From CAUZIZ01 sp965219855 (lineage in GTDB: Bacteria; Acidobacteriota; UBA6911; RPQK01; JAJDTT01), in assembly GCA_965219855.1 (NCBI GenBank), contig CBDCOR010000028.1, positions 1 to 64,000 on the forward strand: 64,000 nt of DNA, written 5' to 3'. This document shows positions 18,582-25,878 of the stretch, piece after piece. Every line of letters starts with the position of its first letter. Within the stretch, counting starts at the first letter, position 1. Below the pieces are notes generated by a model, which saw only the letters and a list, made by a program, of their open reading frames with translations, had not been told where the DNA came from and did not search any database. The position numbers and the translations under genes are program-made.

Positions 18582-19136
18582 ATGAAACGACATCCCCAGA
18601 TCCTGAACCGCGAACACACGGCGCTACTGGTCGTCGACGCCCAGACCAAGCTCAATGCAGTCGTCCAGAACGGCACGCAAGTGGTGGAAGGGATCGTCAG
18701 ACTGGTCAAGGGCTTTCGTGTTCTAAACCTGCCAGTTTTCTCTACCGAGCAGTATCCCCAGGGGCTAGGCGCAACCGATCCCAGTATCACGGAGGTTCTT
18801 GATTCAGCACCCTTTCAGAAGCTGAGTTTCAGCTGCAGCACTGTTGACGAGCTCACCTCACAGCTCCATCAAAGAAACGTCAAGCAGGTTCTGCTGGCAG
18901 GGACAGAGGCCCATGTCTGCGTCCAACAAACGGCCTTGGATCTACTCGCTGAGAATTTCCAGGTACAGGTTTGCGTTGACGTCGTGTCCTCCAGGAAGGA
19001 GCTGGACTACCGGACGGCCCTGGAGCGAATGTCCAAGGCCGGAGTGATCCTGACCACCGTGGAGGCGGCTCTTTTCGAACTCCTGGAGGTTTCGGGCACG
19101 AGCGAGTTCAAGGAGATCGCCAAGCTGATCAAGTAG
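18582..19136 (+). CDS. Isochorismatase-family cysteine hydrolase
   Basis: This 184-residue protein has the single-domain isochorismatase-like hydrolase fold: ALLVVDAQ with the catalytic Asp, FQKLSFSC with the lysine, and the cysteine loop GTEAHVCVQQTALDL. Related proteins hydrolyse amides such as nicotinamide or ureidoacrylate, or have YcaC-like unknown activity; the substrate cannot be assigned. It follows the metallopeptidase by 56 bp on the same strand. The gene-free region after it carries several repeat boxes. Confidence 0.85.
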   Translation: MKRHPQILNREHTALLVVDAQTKLNAVVQNGTQVVEGIVRLVKGFRVLNLPVFSTEQYPQGLGATDPSITEVLDSAPFQKLSFSCSTVDELTSQLHQRNVKQVLLAGTEAHVCVQQTALDLLAENFQVQVCVDVVSSRKELDYRTALERMSKAGVILTTVEAALFELLEVSGTSEFKEIAKLIK

Positions 19137-19171
19137 TCCCTCACGATCCAAGTCCAGGCGCATAGTAGGAC

Positions 19172-19510
19172 TAAGCTGAAACTTCATTGGACGGACGTAG
19201 CTTTGGGCTCCAGGCCGAAGTCTTCTTCCTTCGAGCCTTGGGCTCGACCGACGGCGGCCTGGAGGCCACCGCTACTCCCGGACCCGAAGTTTACTTCTCG
19301 ATGGGACCAACTCAGCTGAGGGGAGGACTAAGCTGAAACTTCATCGAGCAGCGACCGGCGTAGGATGGGCATTCTTGCCCGTCGGTGTCCTCGACGGGCA
19401 GGAATGCCCGTCCTACAACGGACATGCTGCTATCGATGTTCGTGGCTAAAGACAACCAAAGTTTCTTTCTCGAATGGGGCAGCACTGCTGGGGGGCCACT
19501 GACCTGAAAC
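19172..19510. repeat. Composite R1/R2/R3 repeat region (gene-free)
   Basis: The 419 bp between the isochorismatase-like and UxaA-like genes hold no gene but a nested repeat structure. In order: an R1 half box (TAAGCTGAAACTTCATTGG, 19172-19190), an R2 core (19197-19275), a full R1 box (19286-19344), an insert with the R3 hairpin inside it (19345-19458), and a last R1 box (19459-19510). The insert flanks match 8062-8122 on the other strand, where R3 is absent. Confidence 0.75.
19360..19416. repeat. R3 hairpin repeat nested in an R1-bracketed insert
   Basis: Arms 19360-19382 and 19394-19416 (left arm GTAGGATGGGCATTCTTGCC...) form a 23-bp stem with an 11-nt loop. It is the same family as 12935-12993. 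The homologous insert at 8062-8122 reads straight through this position with only GTTGTAGG left, showing either precise insertion here or collapse there. Confidence 0.75.
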
Positions 19511-19555
19511 CCAAGATGCAGAGGTCTTCGCCGATACGATAGAATCTAACGCCAA

Positions 19556-22258
19556 ATGGCGGACACTCGGACCTTCGACTCGGTAGCCAGACTCCCATCC
19601 CCGGGAGACAACGTCGCCGTTGCCTCCCAAACACTCTCGGCAGGCATCCGTATCGAATGGGGTGGTAGACAGCTTGAAATCGACTATACGGTTCTGGAGG
19701 GACACCGCTTTGCCGTCGCAGACGTAAGCCAAGGGGAACCCCTCCTATCCTGGGGATTGCCTTTTGGCTTCGCTACCCGCGACATTGAGCCCGGCAACTA
19801 CGTCTGTAACGAGCGGGTCCTTTGGGCTCTGGGCAGCCGAAACGTCGACTTTGAACGTCCCTCCGAAGCTAACTTCCAGGACAAGATACAAACCTACGCC
19901 CTGGACGAGGAACGTTGTCAGCCTTCAGAACAGGTTCCTCTAAACGGTGAGTCGCGCAGCTTTCTGGGTTACGAGAGGTCTGGGAATAGAGGAGTTGGTA
20001 CCAGAAACTACATTGTGGTGCTGGGCACCTCGTCTCGTGCCGCCAGCTACGCGAGAGTCCTCGCGCATCGTTTTCTGGATGCGGCGTCTGGCCAGGCTCG
20101 CTTCGACGGAGTCGTTGCCGTCTCGCATACTGAAGGCGGTGGCAGCCGAACGCCAAACAACCAGGAGCTACTGCTCAGAACGTTGGCCGGCTTTATCATT
20201 CACCCCAACGTGGGTGCGGTGCTTGCCGTAGATTGGGGCAGCGAAGCTGTCACCAACCTGCTTCTTCATCAATATATGGAAGCCAACGGCTACGCCCTAT
20301 CGGACGTGCTTCACGAGTTTCTTACTCTGGGAAGCGACTTCCAAACCGATCTCGAGCGCGGAAGTCGAATCGTCCGCGACTGGCTCGATCCGGTGAGCCG
20401 CTTCGAGCGCCAGGAGCACTCGCTGGCTCATCTGAAACTCGCGCTTCAGTGTGGGGGCTCCGACGCCTTTTCGGGCATTTCGGGCAACCCGCTTGCCGCC
20501 TGGGTCGGGAGGGAGATCATCCAGTTTGGCGGCAGCGCCAACCTGGCCGAGACCGACGAACTGGTGGGCGCCGAAGATTACGTCTTGCAGAAGGTCCGAA
20601 GTGTCGAGATCGCGCATCAGTTTCTAGCCCGCGTCGAACGCTTCAAGGAACGAGCAGCCTGGCATGGCGAGACGGCTGAAGGAAACCCGTCCGGTGGAAA
20701 CATCTATCGTGGACTCTACAACATCGTCCTGAAATCCCTGGGCGCGGCCTCCAAGCGTCATCCTGAGGTGCGTCTCGACTATGTGATCGACTACGGCGAA
20801 CCGATGTGCCGGCCTGGCTTCTACTTCATGGACAGTCCCGGTAACGACCTGGAGAGCATCGCGGGACAGGTGGCCTCTGGCTCCAATATGATCTTCTTCA
20901 CCACCGGAAATGGATCGATAACCAATTTCCCCTTCGTACCCACGATCAAGATCGTCACCACCAGCGGACGCTATGATCTTCTCTCTAACGATATGGACGT
21001 CAACGCCGGTCGCTACCTGGACGGCGCTCCGCTCCCGGAGGTCGGACAGGATCTTCTGGACTTGGCCACGTCGGTAGCATCGGGAGCTCGCAGCGTGGGA
21101 GAGAAGGCGGGCCATTATCAAGTATCCATCTGGCGCAACTGGCCGCAGAGCGACGCCAGCGCACTGGCAGAACTGAGCAGTGTTCCGAAGCCTGAAGGGA
21201 CTCCCCTCCTGGTGAAGACTGGGGACTCGATCCTGAAAGACGGCTTCGAAGGCATACCGGTCGACGGCAGTCATACTACCGATCAGATCGCTCTCATCCT
21301 CCCGACCAGTCTCTGCTCCAGCCAGATCGCCCGTCTCATCACCCAGGAAATGAACGCCCGCCGAGATCCATCCAGGCCTAGGATTACCCGGTTCGAGTCG
21401 CTGCCTCACACAGAGGGCTGTGGTGTCTCCGGAGGACCAACCCGGGAGCTCTACCTCCGCACTATGCTGGGACATTTGGCACATCCGATGGTCCGCTTCG
21501 GATTGCTGCTGGAGCACGGTTGTGAGATCACCCACAACGACTACATGTCTCATGAACTGGAGCGCATGGGTGTGGATCCTACACGATTCGGCTGGGCAAG
21601 CGTCCAGATGGACGGCGGCATCGAGAAGGTCAAGAAGAAGGTCCAGACCTGGTTCGATGCGGCTCAGGCAGCGAACCCAACGCCAGAGAGAGAGCGCGCC
21701 ACCCTGGAATCCCTTCGCCTTGGAATCCTATCCACTGGCTCCCTCTCGAGTCCTGCCGCCTGCAGTTTGATCCAGTTGACGCAAGGCCTGGTCGATGCCG
21801 GCGCCACGGTCGTAATGCCGGAAAGCTCAACGCTCCTGTCTTCTCCCGCGTATTTGAACCAGCTCCTGGGGTCCGATCGGTTTCGCCCCTCTATCGCTTA
21901 TGGACAAAGACCGCGATCCCCAGGGATGCACGTCATGGAATGCCCCACCGATCACTGGGTGGAAACCTTGACCGGCCTGGGCGCAACCGGAATCGAAGTC
22001 ATGTTGGCACAGGTGGCCGACCATCCCCAGCAGACCCATCCCATGGTGCCGCTGCTGCAGGTGGCCGAGAACGATGGAGCGGGTGAGCGTTTTCGACTAG
22101 ATCTCGATCTGGTCCTCGAAGGAGATTCCGAGCACTGGATGGAAGAACTACTGCGGCTCATTCTCCAAGTGGCTTCGGGTCGCTACCTGCCCACTCTCCA
22201 TGCGCACGGAAATACAGACTTCCAGGTCACCCGAGGTCTGTTGGGAGTCTCGATGTAG
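19556..22258 (+). CDS. Altronate/galactarate dehydratase (UxaA)-family protein with C-terminal partial duplication
   Basis: This 900-residue protein has three parts. Residues about 1-95 are SAF-like (N-terminal UxaA domain: GDNVAVA... LGFxxxDI-like FATRDIEPG). Residues about 137-560 are a full UxaA catalytic region (VGTRNYIVVLG, HTEGGG at 191, LQCGGSDAFSGISGNP, SPGNDLESIAGQVASG). Residues about 575-900 resemble the first half of that region again (IALILPTSLCSS, HTEGCG at 618, LGHLAHPMVRFGLLLEHGCE). Ordinary UxaA is about 500 residues. The family dehydrates sugar acids using a metal ion; with a second, incomplete copy the true substrate is unknown. The gene is convergent with the IS-disrupted gene. 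Confidence 0.82.
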   Translation: MADTRTFDSVARLPSPGDNVAVASQTLSAGIRIEWGGRQLEIDYTVLEGHRFAVADVSQGEPLLSWGLPFGFATRDIEPGNYVCNERVLWALGSRNVDFERPSEANFQDKIQTYALDEERCQPSEQVPLNGESRSFLGYERSGNRGVGTRNYIVVLGTSSRAASYARVLAHRFLDAASGQARFDGVVAVSHTEGGGSRTPNNQELLLRTLAGFIIHPNVGAVLAVDWGSEAVTNLLLHQYMEANGYALSDVLHEFLTLGSDFQTDLERGSRIVRDWLDPVSRFERQEHSLAHLKLALQCGGSDAFSGISGNPLAAWVGREIIQFGGSANLAETDELVGAEDYVLQKVRSVEIAHQFLARVERFKERAAWHGETAEGNPSGGNIYRGLYNIVLKSLGAASKRHPEVRLDYVIDYGEPMCRPGFYFMDSPGNDLESIAGQVASGSNMIFFTTGNGSITNFPFVPTIKIVTTSGRYDLLSNDMDVNAGRYLDGAPLPEVGQDLLDLATSVASGARSVGEKAGHYQVSIWRNWPQSDASALAELSSVPKPEGTPLLVKTGDSILKDGFEGIPVDGSHTTDQIALILPTSLCSSQIARLITQEMNARRDPSRPRITRFESLPHTEGCGVSGGPTRELYLRTMLGHLAHPMVRFGLLLEHGCEITHNDYMSHELERMGVDPTRFGWASVQMDGGIEKVKKKVQTWFDAAQAANPTPERERATLESLRLGILSTGSLSSPAACSLIQLTQGLVDAGATVVMPESSTLLSSPAYLNQLLGSDRFRPSIAYGQRPRSPGMHVMECPTDHWVETLTGLGATGIEVMLAQVADHPQQTHPMVPLLQVAENDGAGERFRLDLDLVLEGDSEHWMEELLRLILQVASGRYLPTLHAHGNTDFQVTRGLLGVSM

Positions 22259-22322
22259 CTGAGACGTCACGACCGGCTTCGTGAACCGGTATAGCCCACC
22301 TGTCACAGGTTCGCGTCCCTGC

Positions 22323-22439
22323 TTAGGATGGGGGAGGATGAACGAACTTGAAGACCCGCTCCTCATCACACATGCGACCGCCCCCGGACTCAGTGAATTT
22401 GACTCTAACGCGAACACTTTTTTCGAAGCTTTGGCGAAC
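22323..22439 (-). pseudogene. 3' fragment of the secreted-protein gene split by IS copy 2
   Basis: These 39 codons, read leftward from the IS edge, continue exactly in the frame of the 23756-24433 fragment once the IS and one copy of the 9-bp duplication are removed (junction codons GTT CGC CAA). They encode SFEKSVRVRVKFTESGG... and end at TAA 22325-22323, 65 bp from the UxaA-like stop. The fragment has no start of its own. Confidence 0.85.
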
Positions 22440-23755
22440 CAGTAGCGTCCCAGCGTTAGTCGAATAACATCAACTGTTTATGAATGTCACTATTCTGAGT
22501 AATGTAATGCATGTCCTGAAAGGCCTGTAAAATTGGGGTTTTCTCGAAGAGCGAGACACTCAGGACCTGGAGAATTGTGTAGAGCGGCAACTCGAGATAG
22601 AGGCGCTTGCGGATGATGGCGATGAGCAGGTAGGTACTGAGGGCGATCCAGATTTGTGTTTTCACGGCATTGGGACTGGTGCCGTAAAAGGCCTTGATGC
22701 GGAGATGCTGTTTGATCCATTTGAAGAACAGTTCGATCTGCCAGCGGAGCTTGTAGAGCCGGGCAATAGTCAGAGCGGGAGAAGCAAAGTCGTTGGTGAG
22801 GAATACTAGCCGCAGGTCGGTGGTGACGTCGAAGAACTTGATGCGACGCAAAGGTTCGGGGTAGGCCTTGGCCGGATAGAAGGTGCTCAGCAGGACAGTT
22901 TGGTCGCAGATCAGTCCCGTCGTTCTGTCCACCGGGTGGGAGTAGCGGCGGCGGAACTTGAAGTTGGCCTTGGCGCGGGTCACGAATAACGACCGGGCAG
23001 AATGGAGTCGGTACAGGCGCCCGAAATCCAGGTATCCGCGATCCATGATGTAGTAGGCACCGGGACAAGGAATCAGGTGGTCCAAGGCGTGGACATCGTG
23101 CAGTTTTCCGTCCGAGATCAGAACGAACTCGGGAATGGCGCCGTGCAGGTTGAGCAAGGTATGCAGTTTGATCGCCCCCTTGGTACGGCGGAAGCGCGCC
23201 CAGGGGAAGACCGAGAGGCACAGGTCGATGGTCGTGGAGTCCAAGGCATAGACGGTCGCGTTCAGGTCGACTCCCAGGTCCTCGTCGGTGTACAGGCGGC
23301 GCGCTTCGGCGATAAGCACTTGGGCAAACTCGGCATAGATGCGCCAGTCGCGCCTCTCGTTGGCATTGGACAGATTGTTGCGGGAGACCGTGGAGCGAAT
23401 GCCCATGTGGAAGAGCTTGGATCTCATGGCCCGTAGGCAGGCTTCGATATCGCGCAAGCTCTCGCGATAGGTCAACTGTGCAAAGGCCATGACCCGGTAA
23501 TGGTCGGCACAGCGGAACGACTTGACCTTGTAGTCGCCTCCGTAGTGCTGAACAATGCGATGAAAATGATGCCAGGGAAGATGCCGCATCACCTGAGAAA
23601 AAATCGTCGTGCCCGTGTACATGCTCGCCCTCCTTATGAACTGAAGGGCGTGAGCGTACACTCACTTTCAAGTCGGAAACACCCATTATCTTCTCTAACA
23701 TATTACTCATTAATACTTTACAGAGATTAGAAGCCCAAACGTTGGGACACTACTG
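22440..23755 (-). mobile_element. IS4-family insertion sequence, copy 2 (1316 bp), inside a gene
   Basis: Same length, termini and transposase as copy 1 but in opposite orientation. The flanking direct repeat is TTGGCGAAC at 22431-22439 and 23756-23764 (9 bp). The unrelated target duplications show two independent insertions. The insertion splits a leftward gene coding for a secreted protein near its 3' end. Confidence 0.96.
22456..23622 (-). CDS. IS4-family DDE transposase (copy 2)
   Basis: The 388-residue product equals that of copy 1 residue for residue, with the same catalytic Asp128, Asp194, Glu297 and the Y-(2)-R-(3)-E-(6)-K signature. The start ATG at 23622 has the same AAGGAGG site. 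Identity over the whole coding region, including synonymous positions as judged from the equally identical shadow frames, points to very recent transposition. Confidence 0.96.
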   Translation of the reverse strand: MYTGTTIFSQVMRHLPWHHFHRIVQHYGGDYKVKSFRCADHYRVMAFAQLTYRESLRDIEACLRAMRSKLFHMGIRSTVSRNNLSNANERRDWRIYAEFAQVLIAEARRLYTDEDLGVDLNATVYALDSTTIDLCLSVFPWARFRRTKGAIKLHTLLNLHGAIPEFVLISDGKLHDVHALDHLIPCPGAYYIMDRGYLDFGRLYRLHSARSLFVTRAKANFKFRRRYSHPVDRTTGLICDQTVLLSTFYPAKAYPEPLRRIKFFDVTTDLRLVFLTNDFASPALTIARLYKLRWQIELFFKWIKQHLRIKAFYGTSPNAVKTQIWIALSTYLLIAIIRKRLYLELPLYTILQVLSVSLFEKTPILQAFQDMHYITQNSDIHKQLMLFD

Positions 23756-24433
23756 TTGGCGAACCTGTAAGAGACCTAGCGCTTGGTCGGGGTTTATCGT
23801 GACTTGGTAAAAACCGGTAACAGGCCCTGGAAGAATGATACGACCCTCAATATCAATGTCTGGGCACGGTGACTCGATGGACCACTCGAAGTCGCCTTTG
23901 AGGTTTCTGTGATCTTCAGAACCCAGCGCCTCGGCACTTAGCGTGACCTGCTTGGTAACTGCCGCAGCATAGTCAGAGCCTAGGTTCCATAGCTGAACAT
24001 AGCAATTGCCTGCTGGCGCCGGCGGGGTTCTGGGCTCGGGTGCCTCGCGCTCTTCCAACCCCTTTGCCTGAATAGAGTGCAGGATCTGGACGGTTTCCGT
24101 CCAGAATCTGGTTTTGTCCGCTGGTAACGATCCGCCGGTGACTGTAACCAGAGATTCTATCAAGTTGGCTGTCGACCTCACGGCCAGGGAGGCGGACAGT
24201 GGGAACCCCTGATCTATACCCTGTACCTCCAGATTGCTGTCGGCCGGCTCAAGGATATTGGCGTACGCCTCGAGGGTGTCGATGGCTATGGTGAGCAGGG
24301 CTGTCTCCTGGTTTGAGAGGCCCAGCAAGTTGAGCTGGTTACGCAGCTCCGCGACAGCTCCCTGCAGATCCGCCCGGGCCGCGGGGACCAACGCCAAACT
24401 TACCCAGATTGCTGCAAAACAAATTCTCCGCAT
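23756..24433 (-). pseudogene. Secreted protein of unknown function, 5' part, interrupted by IS copy 2
   Basis: This fragment has a signal peptide (ICFAAIWVSLALVPAARA) and a predicted helical region resembling filamentous secreted proteins. At present it reads only one codon (Gln) into the IS before a TAG at 23750-23752. Removing the IS and one target duplication joins it in frame with 22323-22439, giving a predicted ancestral protein of 261 residues. I do not recognise a family. It lies 15 bp downstream of the frameshifted gene at 24449-25179, with a GGAG site, so the two formed an operon of exported proteins. Confidence 0.85.
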
Positions 24434-24448
24434 GAGGTACTCCTCTCC

Positions 24449-25179
24449 TCAAAGCAAGGACGTGACGACCGGCAGGGTGCCGATGACGAGTCCGGTCTGC
24501 TGCAAGGTGATCACCAGAAACCGCCCCGATCCTTCGATCAGAATCGAGCCTTGAAAGGTGCCCAGATCCGAGAACATCTCGCTGACGAATTGAGCTATAT
24601 GCTGTTGAGGACCCAGGATGATCTCGAAGGTTTTGACCTCCTCGCCTGCCGTGCTTTTCAGCTTCAATACGATTCTCAGAGTGGTGGATCGGGTGGGGTT
24701 GGCCAGTGCAATTCCGGGGTACGGGAGCCGCCGTCTTCGTTGACGAAGAGAGTTCCCCGAAGAATCGAACCCAGAGGCGCCACCGCCGCTTGGGTCACCA
24801 GCTCCCCATCGACGAGAATCTCGAAGAGCACCTGAGCTCCCACAGCTTGCGTGGACACCAGCCGGGCCCAGCCGGTTGCCACAGGGTCGGACGTGCCTCC
24901 CGTTTCCAGACGGAGGGAACCGCCCGCCGGGATGACAATTTCCACTTGCGACTGGGAAGCCCCGTTGATCAATAAGGTCAAGGGACTACCGTCATCTTTG
25001 AGCAATCGCAGGGTAACCGTAGCGGCCTCCCCGCCGGGATTGGAGATCAAGAAGACGGTCCGGATACCGCTCCCGTCTCCGATGTGAGCGAAGTCATGAA
25101 AATTGGACGTCTCGACTCCCAGCACCAGAGATGTGGCCAGCCAGCCGAAGACCAAGACACTCAATACGGTGCGCGGCAT
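24449..25179 (-). pseudogene. Exported beta-rich protein of unknown function, single frameshift
   Basis: The first 167 codons (signal peptide VLSVLVFGWLATSLVLG, then FHDFAHIGDGSGIRTVFLISNP and a Gly-rich beta pattern) run out of frame near RTPELH. Reading on in another frame gives ALANPTRSTTLRIVLKLKS and QQHIAQFVSEMFSDLGTFQG, the expected second half of this family, common in Acidobacteria as far as I recall. The total length of 731 bp becomes 732 (244 codons with stop) if one base is added to the CCCC run near 24711. This is either a natural single-base deletion or a sequencing error at a homopolymer. Confidence 0.75.
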
Positions 25180-25323
25180 TCTTTTCTCCCTCCTTTTCTT
25201 GGTTTGGACTTGAGGATTCCCCTTGAAATCACCTTCGAGTCTCCCCGTGGTCAGCGGAACCTCAGGCCGAAATTATGATGATTATAGTACATGTAAAAGT
25301 CCGAGTTATTCATGCGCAGCCGC

Positions 25324-25591
25324 TAAGCTGAAACTTCATTTGCAGATTGGGATGGGAAAAGGATGTAACCCAATGATATATAATTGGATAGGTCCTCCTG
25401 CAGGTGCTTGCCCTAGGGGAGCACTAAGCTGAAACTTCATTGGCGAATGTAGCTTTGGCCTCCAGGCCGAAGTCTTATTTTTCCGAGCCTTTGGCTCGGA
25501 CGGCGGCCTGGAGCCCACCGCTACGTCCCTCGACTGAAGTTTCTTTCAGGTACGATCCGGCGCAGCCGGTGGCGGGGCTAAGCTGAAACTT
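25324..25591. repeat. R1/R2 composite repeat in a 699-bp gene-free region
   Basis: Between 25180 and 25878 no gene was found. R1 half boxes TAAGCTGAAACTTCAT lie at 25324-25339 and 25425-25440, bracketing an insert related to 7890-8004. An R2 core follows at 25449-25524, then a full R1 box at 25537-25591. The R2 core with its upstream CTTCATTGGCGAAT differs by about one base from those at 47317 and 48576. The remaining 25592-25878, upstream of the cytochrome gene, shows no repeat and presumably contains its promoter. Confidence 0.75.
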
Positions 25592-25878
25592 CAACGATTC
25601 GTCGGAACCCTGGAACCTCTGAACGACGAGGAAATAATGCAACCTTCTCCAGTAACAGAGCCGTGACTGTCAGGGAGCGGGCCTGATCAAGGGCCCTTTC
25701 CCGGCCTGGAGACCGCCGCCACGAGAGCCAGGAAGGCTTGCCCAGATCACCCGGTATCAATACCTCATCGGATAGTGCCCCCTGTTATACTGGCAACAGG
25801 TTGACTGGAAACCGTTTGTTACGGCGTAACGATGCCCAGGCTCAAAACGCTCCAGGCTCGTAGCGGATCCGATCGCAG

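Noticed and set aside
19286..19510. R1 boxes as integron attC sites
   Set aside because: The palindrome and size are reminiscent, but the GTTRRRY core is not satisfied, no integrase is present, and inserts carry no open frames.
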